Source: Luteolibacter arcticus
Lineage (GTDB): Bacteria > Verrucomicrobiota > Verrucomicrobiia > Verrucomicrobiales > Akkermansiaceae
Length of the DNA: 64,000 nt
Assembly: GCF_025950235.1 (NCBI RefSeq)
Contig: NZ_JAPDDT010000022.1
Location: 24,090-88,089, forward strand
Direction: 5' to 3'
Part shown: in pieces, positions 26,111-35,757 of the stretch
Layout: each line of letters opens with the position of its first letter
Position numbering within the stretch: the first letter of the stretch is position 1
The notes under the pieces: generated by a model
What the model saw: only the letters and a program-made list of their open reading frames with translations
What the model was told of the DNA's origin: nothing
The model's database searches: none
Program-made: the position numbers and the translations under genes

Positions 26111-29100
26111 GTGGCGTTCTCTCCCCACACCCTTGATGCCATGAATACCCTGTATGTAGTCCCGCCTTCAGGCGGACCGAATGGTTCCCCAAAGCCCGCT
26201 GCTAGTGGAGGCCGGCTCTGGAGGTGGCTTCGTCCGGCTAAAGCCGGGACTACGTGCCTTTTGATCGCGGCGTTGTTAGGTGGGTTCTCGCCTGCGCAGG
26301 ACGAGAAGATCGTGCTGGTGCCCGTAGATCGTGAGAAGCCGGTGCCGCTGTTCTTCTCCGCGCAGACCGACACCGTGATCAAGGCGGGGATCGACCGGGT
26401 GGAGGAGGCCGTCACTGCGAAGCTGCGCGTTCACCAAGGACGGCCGGACGTGCTCAGCATCGGCCTCACAGGAGTCGGCGAGATCACCGGGGTCAGTGGC
26501 CCAGGGTTGAAAACGTGGACGGTGCGCCGCGAGGCCGATGGCGCGCGGTTTCTCGATCTCAAGCCCGAGTTGCCCGCTGACCTGAAGGCGGAAACGCCGA
26601 AGGAGTTCGACGTCACCTTTACCTCGCTGCATGACAAAACCGAGCAGCCCATTGATCTGCTGATCCCAGCACCGGGCGCGGCGGTTGGCTTTGCCTCGAC
26701 CGTCAGCCTTTCCGGCGATGGCACTACCACACCCCGGGTATTGGCGGTGGAGGGTCTCCAATCACTCCAGGGCGATGCCGAAACGCAGCGCTTCAGCGGA
26801 AGTGTCGCGGCCCGGCTGAATGTGAAAGTGGAACTGAAGGGTGCGGCGCCCCGTGCGGTGGAACTGACGAATGCGACGCTGGACGGAGAGGTGACCGCCG
26901 ACGCGAGCAGCGTTTCCTTCACACTGAAGGGGGAGGTCCGCGTCTTGAAGGCCGGGGAGGCGATGACTTTGTTAGAAGGGGTCGCCTTGAGTGGCGCGAC
27001 CTCCGGCGAGGGCTGGTTCATCCGCCTGAAGAAGTCCGGTGAGAACTACATCCACGAGCTGGTCGGCGAGCGTGAGGGAAGCTTTCCCATCGTGCTTTCC
27101 TTTGAGTCTCCGCTCGGTCGCCAGGGCGACTGGCGCGGCGTGGATTTCAAGGTCCACGGTGGCGCGGTGGTGCCGGTGCGGATCGCCGGGCTCGATGAAG
27201 GTGTTTCCTTCAAGCCTGACGAGGCGGTAGTTCCCGAGCGCCGTGATGGCACATGGACCGGCTTCCTGCCCGCCACGGGTCGCGCCGGTCTGGCGTGGAA
27301 GAGCGGACGCGAGGAAGGTGATGGCGCGTTGTTTTTCTCCAGCAGTGAGATCGCGGAAACCCGCGTGGGCGCGGGGCTGGCGCGGCGCTACTCGCGGCTC
27401 GGCTTCCGTGTGCTGCAAGGGAAGCTGGAGTCGCTGAAGATCCGCATCGATGGCACGGGCGAGATCCTCGCCGTGAAAGGCCCGCTGGTGCTGGCATGGA
27501 GCGTGGCCGAGGAGGGTGGCGCTCGTTTGTTAGACGTGCGGCTCAGCCGGCCGATCGAGGGTGACGGCGAGATTGAGATCGAGGCGCAGGCTGCTTTGGG
27601 CGTGTTTCCCGCGAAGATCACACCACCGCGGTTTTCGCCGCTCGGAGCGATCCGCCACAGCGGCTACCTGCGCGTGGCGAATGATGGCGCGGTTCGCCTG
27701 GAGGTCGCCGCGAAGAAGGGGCTGATGCAGCTTTCCCCCGCGCAATTTCCATGGGCGAAGGATGATGAGAACCTGCGGCAGGCATTCGTCTATCGCTTCC
27801 CGTCCGCGGACTACGACTATGAGGTCGCCGCGGATCAGGTGCTGCCGGAAGTCGGCGTGACCGAGGTCACCGTGCATGAGCTGGCCGAGACCGACCGGCG
27901 CATCGTCACCGATCTGGAACTCGACATCCGCGAGGCACCCCTGCGCGAGTGGAGCGTGGCCGTGCCCGCTGACTTCGCAGTGGCCGGCGTGGAAGGAGCA
28001 GGCGTGGCCGACTACAGCGTGGCCACCGATGCCGTGGACGGGAAGCGCGAGCTGAAGATCCTCTTCGGTCAGGCGCTGATCGGACGGCAATTGATCACCG
28101 TGAAGCTGGAGAAGAATCTCGCGGCGGCGGCTGGCGATTGGGTGTTGCCGGTGCTCGGTCATCCGGGTGCGAAGTCGACACGCGGATACCTCGGCGTGGT
28201 CGTTACCGCCGGGTATCGTGCGGTGCCGGGAGCGACGAAGGGTCTCGCGGAAACTCCGGTGGATTACTTTCCCAAGAAGCAGGCGGGGCTTCAGCAGGCG
28301 TTCCGCATCCGTGAGGTGGACTGGAGCGCGACGATGAAGGTCGAGGCGCTGGGTCAAAGCGTGCAGGCCGACGTCTTCCATCTCTACTCGCTGAAAGAGG
28401 GGGCGATGACGGGCAGCGTGCTGGTGAACTATTTCGTGGTCGGCGCACCGGCGAGCCAGTGGCGGATCCGCGTGCCGGAGAGCTTGGGCAATGTGGAAGT
28501 CATCGGCCAGAACGTTGGCCGCGATTGGCGACGCGAGGGCGATACACTGGTGATTCCGCTGGCGCGGCCCTTGCTCGGCGCGGGGACGGTGCTGGTGACC
28601 TTCGAGCAGCCGATGAGTGCCCGTGGCGGCGATCTTTCGCCCGGCGAGGTGCGGCCGCTCGACGTGCAATCCGAGCGCGGCCACATCCAGGTGGTCAGTC
28701 CCTTGCAGGTGAAGTCCGAGACCACTCGTAGCGAAGGCTCGGTGTTGAAACTCGATGCCACCGAACTGCCGACGGAATACCGCTTGCTCAGTAGCGCGCC
28801 GACCCTGGCCGCATGGCAATACACTGCCGGCGACGTGTCGATTGGCATGAAGATCGACTGGTATCAGCCCGGAGAAACCGAGGATCAGGTCGTGGACTTC
28901 GCGAAGCTCGCCAGCCACGTCTCGCGTGACGGCCAGGTGGTGACGGATGCCCGCTTCTTCGTGAAGACGCGAGGTCGTTCGGTGCTGGAGCTTTCCCTGC
29001 CGCAAGGCGACCTGTGGGAATCCAAGGTCGATGGCCAGGTGGTGAATGCCCGCCGCGATGGCGCGAAGATTCTGGTGCCGCTGCCTGCCAAGGCGGATCC

Positions 29101-32100
29101 GAATGAGCCGGTCGAGGTGGTCTTGCGCTACGGTGCGAAAGGCGATGGCGCGCGTTCGCCTGCATTGGCTGCGCCGGTGTTGTCCGCGCCGACTGTGATT
29201 GGCGAGTGGAAGGTGAGCGGGGATGACGGCCGCCAACTTGTCCCACGCGGTGGCCTGCGGCCGGTGAAGCCGGTGCTGACCGAGACCGGTCTTGAGTGGA
29301 TCTCGTCGCGGGCGCGCATGGGTGCGCTGTCCGTGCTGCTGGTGGCGCTGGTTGGCTGGATCTTGCAACGCATCCGTGGCCTGCGGATTCCCGGCGTGCT
29401 GCTGATGCTGCTCGCGGGTGCCGCTTCGTGCTGGCTCGCGTGGCAGGCGCTTCACGAGCGCCGGGTGAACATTGCGACGCTTGAATACACCGCGCCGGTG
29501 GTGCCCGCGGAGAAGCAGGTGGTGCTTGAACTCGGCAACGTGCCCTCGTGGCAAGCCATGCTCAGCGTGCCCGGCGTGCTGCTCGTTTTGGGCGGCCTCG
29601 CCTTGGTGGGCTATGGACTGTGGACGTCGATGGTAGGGACGCGCCCGCACTCCGAGGGAGAGGCAAGTGAGAAGAAGCCATTCCGGTTGGCCGGTGGCTT
29701 TCGATCCTACGTTGTCGGCGGTCTGGTGCTGATTGGCCTCGGCGTGTTGGCGCAGCGCTTCGGCGCGGTGTTGTTCTTCGGCGGATTGGGTGCGCTGCTG
29801 CTGTTAGGGAAAGGATTGCCGGGCTTGGTGGGGCTTTTCCGCAGGGGAGCTGCGCCAGTGGCGGCGACGGCCTTGCTGTTCTTCGCTGGCACGGATGTTG
29901 GGAAGAGCGCGGAGCTGATTCCCGCGGAGTCGATGATTCACACGTGGCGTATTCAGGACGGGCGCTTGACCGGGGAGATCGCCGTGGAAGCGCGTGGCAA
30001 AGCGGACGAGCGCGTGCTGCTGCTCACTTCGCCGGCCGTGCTGACCGGGTTCACTGGGGAAGGATGGCGCGTCGTGAAGGCTGCCCACGGGGATGCGGAG
30101 GCCTACTTCCTGGTCGCCAGCGCCGAGGGAAAGAAGACGGGGCGCGCGACCTTCGAGATGCCGTTGCCGGCACCGCAGAATGGCTGGCGCTTGCCGGCGG
30201 GTCCGGCGGCCGTGCAGCGCGTGAAGGTGAGCTGGAATCAGCCGGGGTGGGAATTCGTTTCGCAGCGCGCGGCCAAGGTCACGCAACTGGCGATCGACGG
30301 CGGCAGCAGCGCGGAGCTGGTGCTCGGCCCGGCCGATGAGATCACGCTGCAAGCCCGTCCGCTGCGGCGCGACGCGACCAGCGAAGAAAGCCGCTTCTTC
30401 GTGGAAACCAATGACCTCTATCTGCCGGGTCCCGGCGTGGTCAGCGGACGCCATCGGGTGGCCGTGCGGCCGTCGCGCGGCATCGTGAAGGAGTTGACGA
30501 TTCTCATTCCCGCAGGCTTCACGGTCGGCGATGTAACAGACGGACCGGTCGGAAGCTGGCGCTTCAATCCGGAGACGCGGGAGCTGAAGGTGGGCATCGA
30601 GCCCGCGCAGGACCAGGCGTTCGCGTTTTCCATCGGCACCCAGCGCGGCACCGCCACGCTGCCGGTCGATCTCGTGTTGGAGCCGGTGAAGGTGCAGGGC
30701 TCGGCGGGTGCGGTCGGGTTGTTAGGCTTGGGCTTCGGCGATGAGGCGCAGGCGGAAGCGGTCAATGCGAAGGGCATGAGCGCGGTGAACCTCGATGATT
30801 TCGGTGCGAAGCTTTTGCCCCACGACCGCGAGGGCCGGGCGCTGGCCGTGATGCATCGCGCCTATCGCCATACCGGCGGCGACGCGACGCTGGCGCTGAA
30901 GGTGACTCCGGTCGCGCCGGAACTCCGGGCTGACATGAAGCAGACGCTCTCGCTCGGTGACGATCGCATGGTGCTGGCGGTTGACCTGATGGCATCGATC
31001 ACCCGGGCTGGTTTGTTCAAGCTGGAGGTGGAGATTCCGGCGGGCTTTGAGGTTGAGTCGGTGACGGGTGCGGCGCTTGCGCATTGGGCGGAGGCGACGA
31101 CCGATGGCGTGCGTCTCTTGAACCTGCATCTCAACGGCCGCACGCTTGGCGAGCAGGCTTTCGCGATCACGCTGGCGGCTCCGTTCCCCGGTGCTCAGGC
31201 GTCGTGGCCGGTCCCGCGGGTTTCGCTGCGCGGGGCGGCACGGCAGACCGGCATGCTGACCGTGGTGCCCGACCGCGGCCTGCAAGTGCGGGCGGTGTCG
31301 CGGACCAATGTCTCGCAACTCGACCCGCGCGAGGCCGGTGTGCCGCGGCCGGGAGCGCTTGCCTTCAAGCTGCTCCAGGCCGACTGGTCGCTCGCGCTGG
31401 CGGTGGCGAAGCTGGATGCCTGGGTCACCGCGCAGGTGCTGCATGAGGTGACTCTTCGGGAAGGTCAGACGTTGAGCCGAGTGCGACTCGCGTATCGCAT
31501 CGACAATGCGGCGATGAAGGCGCTGCGCGTGAAGATTCCAGGACTGGATGAAAAGGCTACGGCCACCGTGCGGGCCAGTGGACCCGCGGTTGGTGACTTC
31601 GTCCCGGTGGCGGGCGAGGACGGCTTGTGGGAAATCCGCTTCCAGCGTGGCGTGGCAGGAGAAACCACGGTCGATATCGAATTCCAACAGACGGCCGGCA
31701 ATTCGGTCTCGGTCGCGCCGGTGACGCCGATGGAAGTACGGCAAGCATCGTATTTCGTGGCCGTGCGGACCGGAGGTCGTCTGGAGACTGAGATCCCGGC
31801 CTTGCCGCGCGGGTGGCAGCGCAGTGATTGGGGCGTGGTTCCTCAGTCCTTGCGCGATGCGTTTTCTCCTCAAACCCCGGCGGCGGTATTCCGCGCTGCG
31901 GAGGTGGAGGGGCCGCTGGCGGTGAACCTGAAGCGCCATGAGCTGGAGAAGACCCAAGACCTGCGAGTGGAGCGGGGGAGTCTCACCACGCTGGTATCGC
32001 CGGATGGAGCGTCGCTGACGGCGGTCGATCTGAACGTGCGGGTGGCGGAGAAGGGAACGCTGAAGCTTGAACTCCCGGAGGGTGCGGATCTCTACAACGT

Positions 32101-33010
32101 GCTCGTCAACGAGGATGGCGTGTCGCTTGTGAAGGATGGTTCGGCGTGGCTGTTCCACGTGCATCCGGCACCGGAAGGTGACCGCCCGGCGAGCGTGCGC
32201 TTCGTCTATGCGATGAATGGCAAGGGGACGGTGTTGGAAGGCCCGCGGCTCGACGTGCCGCTGGAGAACCTGACGTGGCGGGTGATTTTGCCGGAGGGCT
32301 GGAAGCTCGCGAAGCATCACGGCGACTTCGAACTGGAGGGACAGTCGCGGAAGGTCGTGAAGGAGGATTATCGCAGTTACGTTTCTCGCCAGCGCGCGGC
32401 GGGCAAGCAAGAGGCCGTGGCGCTGCTCGATCAAGCGAACCAGTGGATGCAGGCGGGCGATCAGGGCAAGGCAAGTCAGGCACTGGGCAAGGCGGCGCGC
32501 AACGGACTGCTCGACAAGGCTTCCAACGAGGACGCCCGCGTGCAGCTCCGCAATCTGAAGACGCAGCAGGCAACGCTCGCCCTGAATACCCGGCGCCAGC
32601 GGCTCTATCTGGACAACAAGGCGGAGTTGCCGACCGGCAATGCCCAGCTTGAACAAGCGGCGCAAGAGAACCCGCTGCTCCAAGGCGATCTCAACTTCGA
32701 TCCCCAGCAGTTCGATCGTTTGTTAGAGGGAAATACGATCGATGAGAACGCCGCGATGAAGGCGATCGCCAACCGCATGGTGACGCAGCAACTCGCTGCC
32801 GATCCGGCACCGGCTGCGCTCGACGTGACGATGGCCGAACGCGGGACGGTGCTGGACTTCAAGCGCAGCGTCCAGGTGGACGGGAGCAAGGCGATGCGGC
32901 TGGAACTCGTGATCGAGCCGCAGCAGTCCCGCGGCTGGATGTTCGGGATCCTGCTGTGCGCGCTGACTGCCGGTGTGGTGGCGACCCTCTGCCGTCTCAG
33001 GAAAGCGTGA
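26111..33010 (+). CDS. Giant exported membrane protein, function unknown
   Basis: 2299 residues. The first part (about 15-50) is translated from a REP-like palindromic element, after which TTCLLIAALLGGFSPAQ supplies the hydrophobic core of a signal peptide. Residues about 60-1060 are a series of beta-rich extracytoplasmic domains. Residues about 1063-1260 carry several TM helices (ARMGALSVLLVALVGWIL, then GVLLMLLAGAASCWL, SVPGVLLVLGGLALVGYGL, and others). Another large beta-rich half follows to about 2090, then a helical TPR-like stretch (EAVALLDQANQWMQAGDQGKASQALGKA) and a C-terminal TM GWMFGILLCALTAGVVATLC. No catalytic motif seen. The gene follows the VWA gene by 63 bp. Confidence 0.8.
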   Translation: MAFSPHTLDAMNTLYVVPPSGGPNGSPKPAASGGRLWRWLRPAKAGTTCLLIAALLGGFSPAQDEKIVLVPVDREKPVPLFFSAQTDTVIKAGIDRVEEAVTAKLRVHQGRPDVLSIGLTGVGEITGVSGPGLKTWTVRREADGARFLDLKPELPADLKAETPKEFDVTFTSLHDKTEQPIDLLIPAPGAAVGFASTVSLSGDGTTTPRVLAVEGLQSLQGDAETQRFSGSVAARLNVKVELKGAAPRAVELTNATLDGEVTADASSVSFTLKGEVRVLKAGEAMTLLEGVALSGATSGEGWFIRLKKSGENYIHELVGEREGSFPIVLSFESPLGRQGDWRGVDFKVHGGAVVPVRIAGLDEGVSFKPDEAVVPERRDGTWTGFLPATGRAGLAWKSGREEGDGALFFSSSEIAETRVGAGLARRYSRLGFRVLQGKLESLKIRIDGTGEILAVKGPLVLAWSVAEEGGARLLDVRLSRPIEGDGEIEIEAQAALGVFPAKITPPRFSPLGAIRHSGYLRVANDGAVRLEVAAKKGLMQLSPAQFPWAKDDENLRQAFVYRFPSADYDYEVAADQVLPEVGVTEVTVHELAETDRRIVTDLELDIREAPLREWSVAVPADFAVAGVEGAGVADYSVATDAVDGKRELKILFGQALIGRQLITVKLEKNLAAAAGDWVLPVLGHPGAKSTRGYLGVVVTAGYRAVPGATKGLAETPVDYFPKKQAGLQQAFRIREVDWSATMKVEALGQSVQADVFHLYSLKEGAMTGSVLVNYFVVGAPASQWRIRVPESLGNVEVIGQNVGRDWRREGDTLVIPLARPLLGAGTVLVTFEQPMSARGGDLSPGEVRPLDVQSERGHIQVVSPLQVKSETTRSEGSVLKLDATELPTEYRLLSSAPTLAAWQYTAGDVSIGMKIDWYQPGETEDQVVDFAKLASHVSRDGQVVTDARFFVKTRGRSVLELSLPQGDLWESKVDGQVVNARRDGAKILVPLPAKADPNEPVEVVLRYGAKGDGARSPALAAPVLSAPTVIGEWKVSGDDGRQLVPRGGLRPVKPVLTETGLEWISSRARMGALSVLLVALVGWILQRIRGLRIPGVLLMLLAGAASCWLAWQALHERRVNIATLEYTAPVVPAEKQVVLELGNVPSWQAMLSVPGVLLVLGGLALVGYGLWTSMVGTRPHSEGEASEKKPFRLAGGFRSYVVGGLVLIGLGVLAQRFGAVLFFGGLGALLLLGKGLPGLVGLFRRGAAPVAATALLFFAGTDVGKSAELIPAESMIHTWRIQDGRLTGEIAVEARGKADERVLLLTSPAVLTGFTGEGWRVVKAAHGDAEAYFLVASAEGKKTGRATFEMPLPAPQNGWRLPAGPAAVQRVKVSWNQPGWEFVSQRAAKVTQLAIDGGSSAELVLGPADEITLQARPLRRDATSEESRFFVETNDLYLPGPGVVSGRHRVAVRPSRGIVKELTILIPAGFTVGDVTDGPVGSWRFNPETRELKVGIEPAQDQAFAFSIGTQRGTATLPVDLVLEPVKVQGSAGAVGLLGLGFGDEAQAEAVNAKGMSAVNLDDFGAKLLPHDREGRALAVMHRAYRHTGGDATLALKVTPVAPELRADMKQTLSLGDDRMVLAVDLMASITRAGLFKLEVEIPAGFEVESVTGAALAHWAEATTDGVRLLNLHLNGRTLGEQAFAITLAAPFPGAQASWPVPRVSLRGAARQTGMLTVVPDRGLQVRAVSRTNVSQLDPREAGVPRPGALAFKLLQADWSLALAVAKLDAWVTAQVLHEVTLREGQTLSRVRLAYRIDNAAMKALRVKIPGLDEKATATVRASGPAVGDFVPVAGEDGLWEIRFQRGVAGETTVDIEFQQTAGNSVSVAPVTPMEVRQASYFVAVRTGGRLETEIPALPRGWQRSDWGVVPQSLRDAFSPQTPAAVFRAAEVEGPLAVNLKRHELEKTQDLRVERGSLTTLVSPDGASLTAVDLNVRVAEKGTLKLELPEGADLYNVLVNEDGVSLVKDGSAWLFHVHPAPEGDRPASVRFVYAMNGKGTVLEGPRLDVPLENLTWRVILPEGWKLAKHHGDFELEGQSRKVVKEDYRSYVSRQRAAGKQEAVALLDQANQWMQAGDQGKASQALGKAARNGLLDKASNEDARVQLRNLKTQQATLALNTRRQRLYLDNKAELPTGNAQLEQAAQENPLLQGDLNFDPQQFDRLLEGNTIDENAAMKAIANRMVTQQLAADPAPAALDVTMAERGTVLDFKRSVQVDGSKAMRLELVIEPQQSRGWMFGILLCALTAGVVATLCRLRKA
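26156..26253. repeat. REP/MITE-like element inside a coding region
   Basis: GTAGTCCCG at 26156 and CGGGACTAC at 26245-26253 are the tips of about 22-bp terminal inverted repeats. Each arm also contains its own small hairpin (CCGCCTTCAGGCGG and CCGGCTAAAGCCGG). The 98-bp element lies in frame in the first codons of the 2299-residue protein. Confidence 0.8.
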
Positions 33011-33016
33011 GACAGC

Positions 33017-34360
33017 TTACTTCCACCGCTCGATCTCGGCGCGGACGTTCTCCACGGACGGAGCGCCGGGATTGGTGCGGGCGGCGAGGGCGCGCTGGAG
33101 ATTGAAGACGCTGCTCGCATCCGCGGTGTAGGCGGCGTCGATCGCGGTCAGGTCCAGCTTGTCGAGTGGCACGCCGGTCTTGACCGATTCGGCGACGGCC
33201 TTGCCGACGAGTTCGTGGGCGTGGCGGAAGGGGACGCCTTGCTTCACCAGCCAGTCGGCGAGATCGGTGGCGAGTAGCATCGGGTCGCTGGCAGCGGCGA
33301 GGCAGCGGTCCTCGCGGATCTCCATCGCGGCGACCATCTCGGTATTCACCGCGAGGATCAACTTGAGCGTGTCGATCGAGTCGAAGAGCGGCGGCTTGTC
33401 CTCCTGGAGGTCGCGGTTGTAGGTGAGCGGCAGGCCCTTCACGGCGACCAGCAGGTTCATCAGGTTGCCGATGAGACGGCCGCTCTTGCCGCGGGTGAGT
33501 TCGCAGACGTCGGGATTCTTCTTCTGCGGCATCAGCGACGAGCCCGTGGTGTGGGCGTCGGAGAAGACAACGAAGCCGAACTCCGCGGTGCACCAGAGGA
33601 TGAGGTCCTCGCTGAGGCGCGACAGATGGACGCCGCACAGCCCGATGGCGAACAGCGTCTCCGCGATGTAGTCGCGGTCGGCGATGGCATCCATCGAGTT
33701 GGTGCTCGCGCTGTCGAAGCCGAGTTCCGCGGCGATGGCGCGGCGATCGAGATTGATGGTGGAGCCGGCGAGTGCGCCGGAGCCGAGCGGGGAGACATTG
33801 AGGCGCTTGCGGGCGTCGGAAAGCCGTCCCTTGTCGCGCTCCAACATTTCCACGTAGGCGAGGAGGTGATGGCCGACAGTGACGGGCTGGCCGCGCTGGA
33901 GGTGGGTGTAGCCGGGGATGACCGTGGCGGCATACTTCTCCGCCCGGTCGAGCAAGGCGGACTGCATGCCGGAAAGCGCTTCCAACAAAAGGTCAATCTC
34001 CGTGCGGCAATAGAGGCGCGTGTCGGTGGCGACCTGGTCGTTGCGGGAGCGGGCGGTGTGGAGCTTGGCACCGGCGGGGCCGATGCGCTTGGTCAGCTCC
34101 GCCTCGATGTTCATGTGGATGTCCTCGAGGGATGTCTTGAACTCGAAGCGGCCCTCTTCGATATCGGCCCTGATTTCCAGCAGGCCTTGCTCGATCGCGC
34201 CGAATTCCTCAGCGGTCAGAAGGCCGGCGTTCAGTTGGGCGCGGGCGTGGGCGATGGAGCCGGCGATATCGTGCGGGAAGAGCCGCCAGTCGTAGCTGAT
34301 CGACTCACCGAACTGTTGGACGAGAGAGGAGGTATCCTGAGCGAAGCGGCCTTTCCACAT
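33017..34360 (-). CDS. argH: Argininosuccinate lyase
   Basis: 447 residues. The fumarase/aspartase superfamily signature GSSLMPQKKNPD (catalytic Ser loop) is present, along with TARSRNDQVATDTRLY and YTHLQRGQPVTVGHHLL. It starts MWKGRFAQDTSSLVQQFGESISYDWRL, as expected. ArgH cleaves argininosuccinate to arginine and fumarate, the last step of arginine synthesis. It is convergent with the giant gene and has 6 bp between stops. No other arg gene is near. Confidence 0.94.
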   Translation of the reverse strand: MWKGRFAQDTSSLVQQFGESISYDWRLFPHDIAGSIAHARAQLNAGLLTAEEFGAIEQGLLEIRADIEEGRFEFKTSLEDIHMNIEAELTKRIGPAGAKLHTARSRNDQVATDTRLYCRTEIDLLLEALSGMQSALLDRAEKYAATVIPGYTHLQRGQPVTVGHHLLAYVEMLERDKGRLSDARKRLNVSPLGSGALAGSTINLDRRAIAAELGFDSASTNSMDAIADRDYIAETLFAIGLCGVHLSRLSEDLILWCTAEFGFVVFSDAHTTGSSLMPQKKNPDVCELTRGKSGRLIGNLMNLLVAVKGLPLTYNRDLQEDKPPLFDSIDTLKLILAVNTEMVAAMEIREDRCLAAASDPMLLATDLADWLVKQGVPFRHAHELVGKAVAESVKTGVPLDKLDLTAIDAAYTADASSVFNLQRALAARTNPGAPSVENVRAEIERWK

Positions 34361-34431
34361 GGCGGCGGCAGTAGCAGGCAGCGGGCGGCCGGGTGCAAGG
34401 GAAAACCCCGGGGGTGGGGGTACTCGTCCGC

Positions 34432-34580
34432 GAGGGTGGGGTCGGCTTCAGGGGTGGCTTCCGCGGTGTCACCACCGCGCCTACGGGGAGGGAGGCGGCG
34501 CTTTCGTGAGAACGCCGGAAGCCGAGGGTGGGGGCCGCTCTGCGAGTGGCTTCCGCGGTGTTACCACCGCGCCTACGAAG
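34432..34580. repeat. Two direct copies of a palindrome-bearing repeat
   Basis: A 32-bp core (34454-34485 and 34546-34577; 31 of 32 bases identical) holds the hairpin CGCGGTG/CACCGCG. The sequence before each core (GAGGGTGGGG...GTGGCTTCCG) is also similar, giving a 92-bp period. A third partial copy appears near 34587. Confidence 0.75.
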
Positions 34581-34610
34581 AAGAAGGCCACCGCGCCCAC
34601 GGGAATGCGG

Positions 34611-35111
34611 TCAGCGCTTCCGTGCGGGGAGTCGCTTTCCGGTGACCCGGGCCTTGATCAGGTTCGGGCAGACACCCTTTTTCCGGAGTTGCTCGCAGCA
34701 GGCCTCGATCTTGATGGCCTGGCGCATCGGCCGGAAGCCCATGCGGCGGGTCAGGCAGTCATTGAGCAACTCCAGATGCGAGTCCTCGAATTCCACGACC
34801 TTGCCGCAGTCGATGCAGACGAGGTGGTTGTGGCTCGGCTTGTCGTTGAAGTTCGGATCGTAGGTCTTGAGATCGCCGCCGAGGTCGATCTCGTGGAGCA
34901 ACCCGGCCTCCACCAGCAGGGCGATGGTCCGATAGACCGTGGCCCGGGAGACGCCGGCATTGGCTTTCCGCGAGCGGTCGAAGAGTTCCTCAGAGGTGAA
35001 ATGCTCGTCGCTGGCGAAGGCTGTACGCACGATCGCATCGCGCTGGGGAGTTTTCCGCAGCCCCTTCTTCCGGATGAAGGTGTCGAGCTTATCGAGGATC
35101 GCCTGTTCCAC
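34611..35111 (-). CDS. Fur-family metal-dependent regulator
   Basis: 166 residues if started at the GTG at 35111; the open frame reaches a TTG at 35183 but that extension is basic and unlike the family. The winged helix (TPQRDAIVRTAFASDEHFTSEEL, then GVSRATVYRTIALLVEAGLLHEI) is typical. Metal sites are visible as HNHLVCIDCGKVVEF and a C-terminal CCEQLRKKGVC. It could be Fur, PerR or Zur; the sequence does not decide. It represses genes when its metal is bound. Confidence 0.82.
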   Translation of the reverse strand: MEQAILDKLDTFIRKKGLRKTPQRDAIVRTAFASDEHFTSEELFDRSRKANAGVSRATVYRTIALLVEAGLLHEIDLGGDLKTYDPNFNDKPSHNHLVCIDCGKVVEFEDSHLELLNDCLTRRMGFRPMRQAIKIEACCEQLRKKGVCPNLIKARVTGKRLPARKR

Positions 35112-35212
35112 GGAGGGATTTAAACGCCCGACTCCGCGGCGGGGAAGGACGAAGCGCGGATGTCGGAATTTGCGGGTTGGCAAGGCCGGGCGGCTTGCGT
35201 GAAATAGGGCCG

Positions 35213-35671
35213 ATGAAGCTCTGGAAGCCCCTCGCGGTCATGATTTCGGCCCTGTCCCTGTGGTCCTGCGGTTCGCCGCAGACGCTCGATGTGCGGCCGC
35301 TTCACATCCGGGAGGTCGGGAAAGGCGACACGGATGATCCGATGGTCCGGGGCGAACGCCAGCGGCGTTTCCACGGTGCCATTGGCGTGGGCGAGCAGGG
35401 CGACCGCCTCGGATACACCTACACCGTGCTGTGGAACGACGACTCGTCGTCGGACTCCGGTGAGATCGTTTTTGAGTTCCAACAGGGCGCAACCGGCAGC
35501 CGGGTGAAGAAAATGGTGCACCAGATTGCCACCGGGGAGACCTCCGGTCGCGCTGAATTCGCCATTTTGGGCGACGATTACCGCAAGGGGGGCCGGGTGC
35601 TGGCGTGGCGCTGCAGCCTGGTTCGCGGTGGCCGGGAGGTTGCGTCGCGCCATTCCTACCTCTGGCAATAA
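35213..35671 (+). CDS. Putative lipoprotein
   Basis: 152 residues from ATG 35213. Residues 1-20 form a lipoprotein signal with lipobox LSLWSCGS (Cys near residue 19). The mature protein is charged (GKGDTDDPMVRGERQRRFHGAIG) and predicted to sit in the periplasm. No family recognised. Confidence 0.7.
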   Translation: MKLWKPLAVMISALSLWSCGSPQTLDVRPLHIREVGKGDTDDPMVRGERQRRFHGAIGVGEQGDRLGYTYTVLWNDDSSSDSGEIVFEFQQGATGSRVKKMVHQIATGETSGRAEFAILGDDYRKGGRVLAWRCSLVRGGREVASRHSYLWQ

Positions 35672-35757
35672 CGCTTTTTCACACAGATGCACGGTTGACC
35701 ATTCCCACCGGGGGATTTTAAGGTGGAGCGGTCGCTAGCAAGTTCGGTCCCTCACAC

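Noticed and set aside
27530..29650. A 706-codon minus-strand frame inside the giant gene
   Set aside because: His/Arg-rich shadow translation typical of the antisense of a GC-rich gene.
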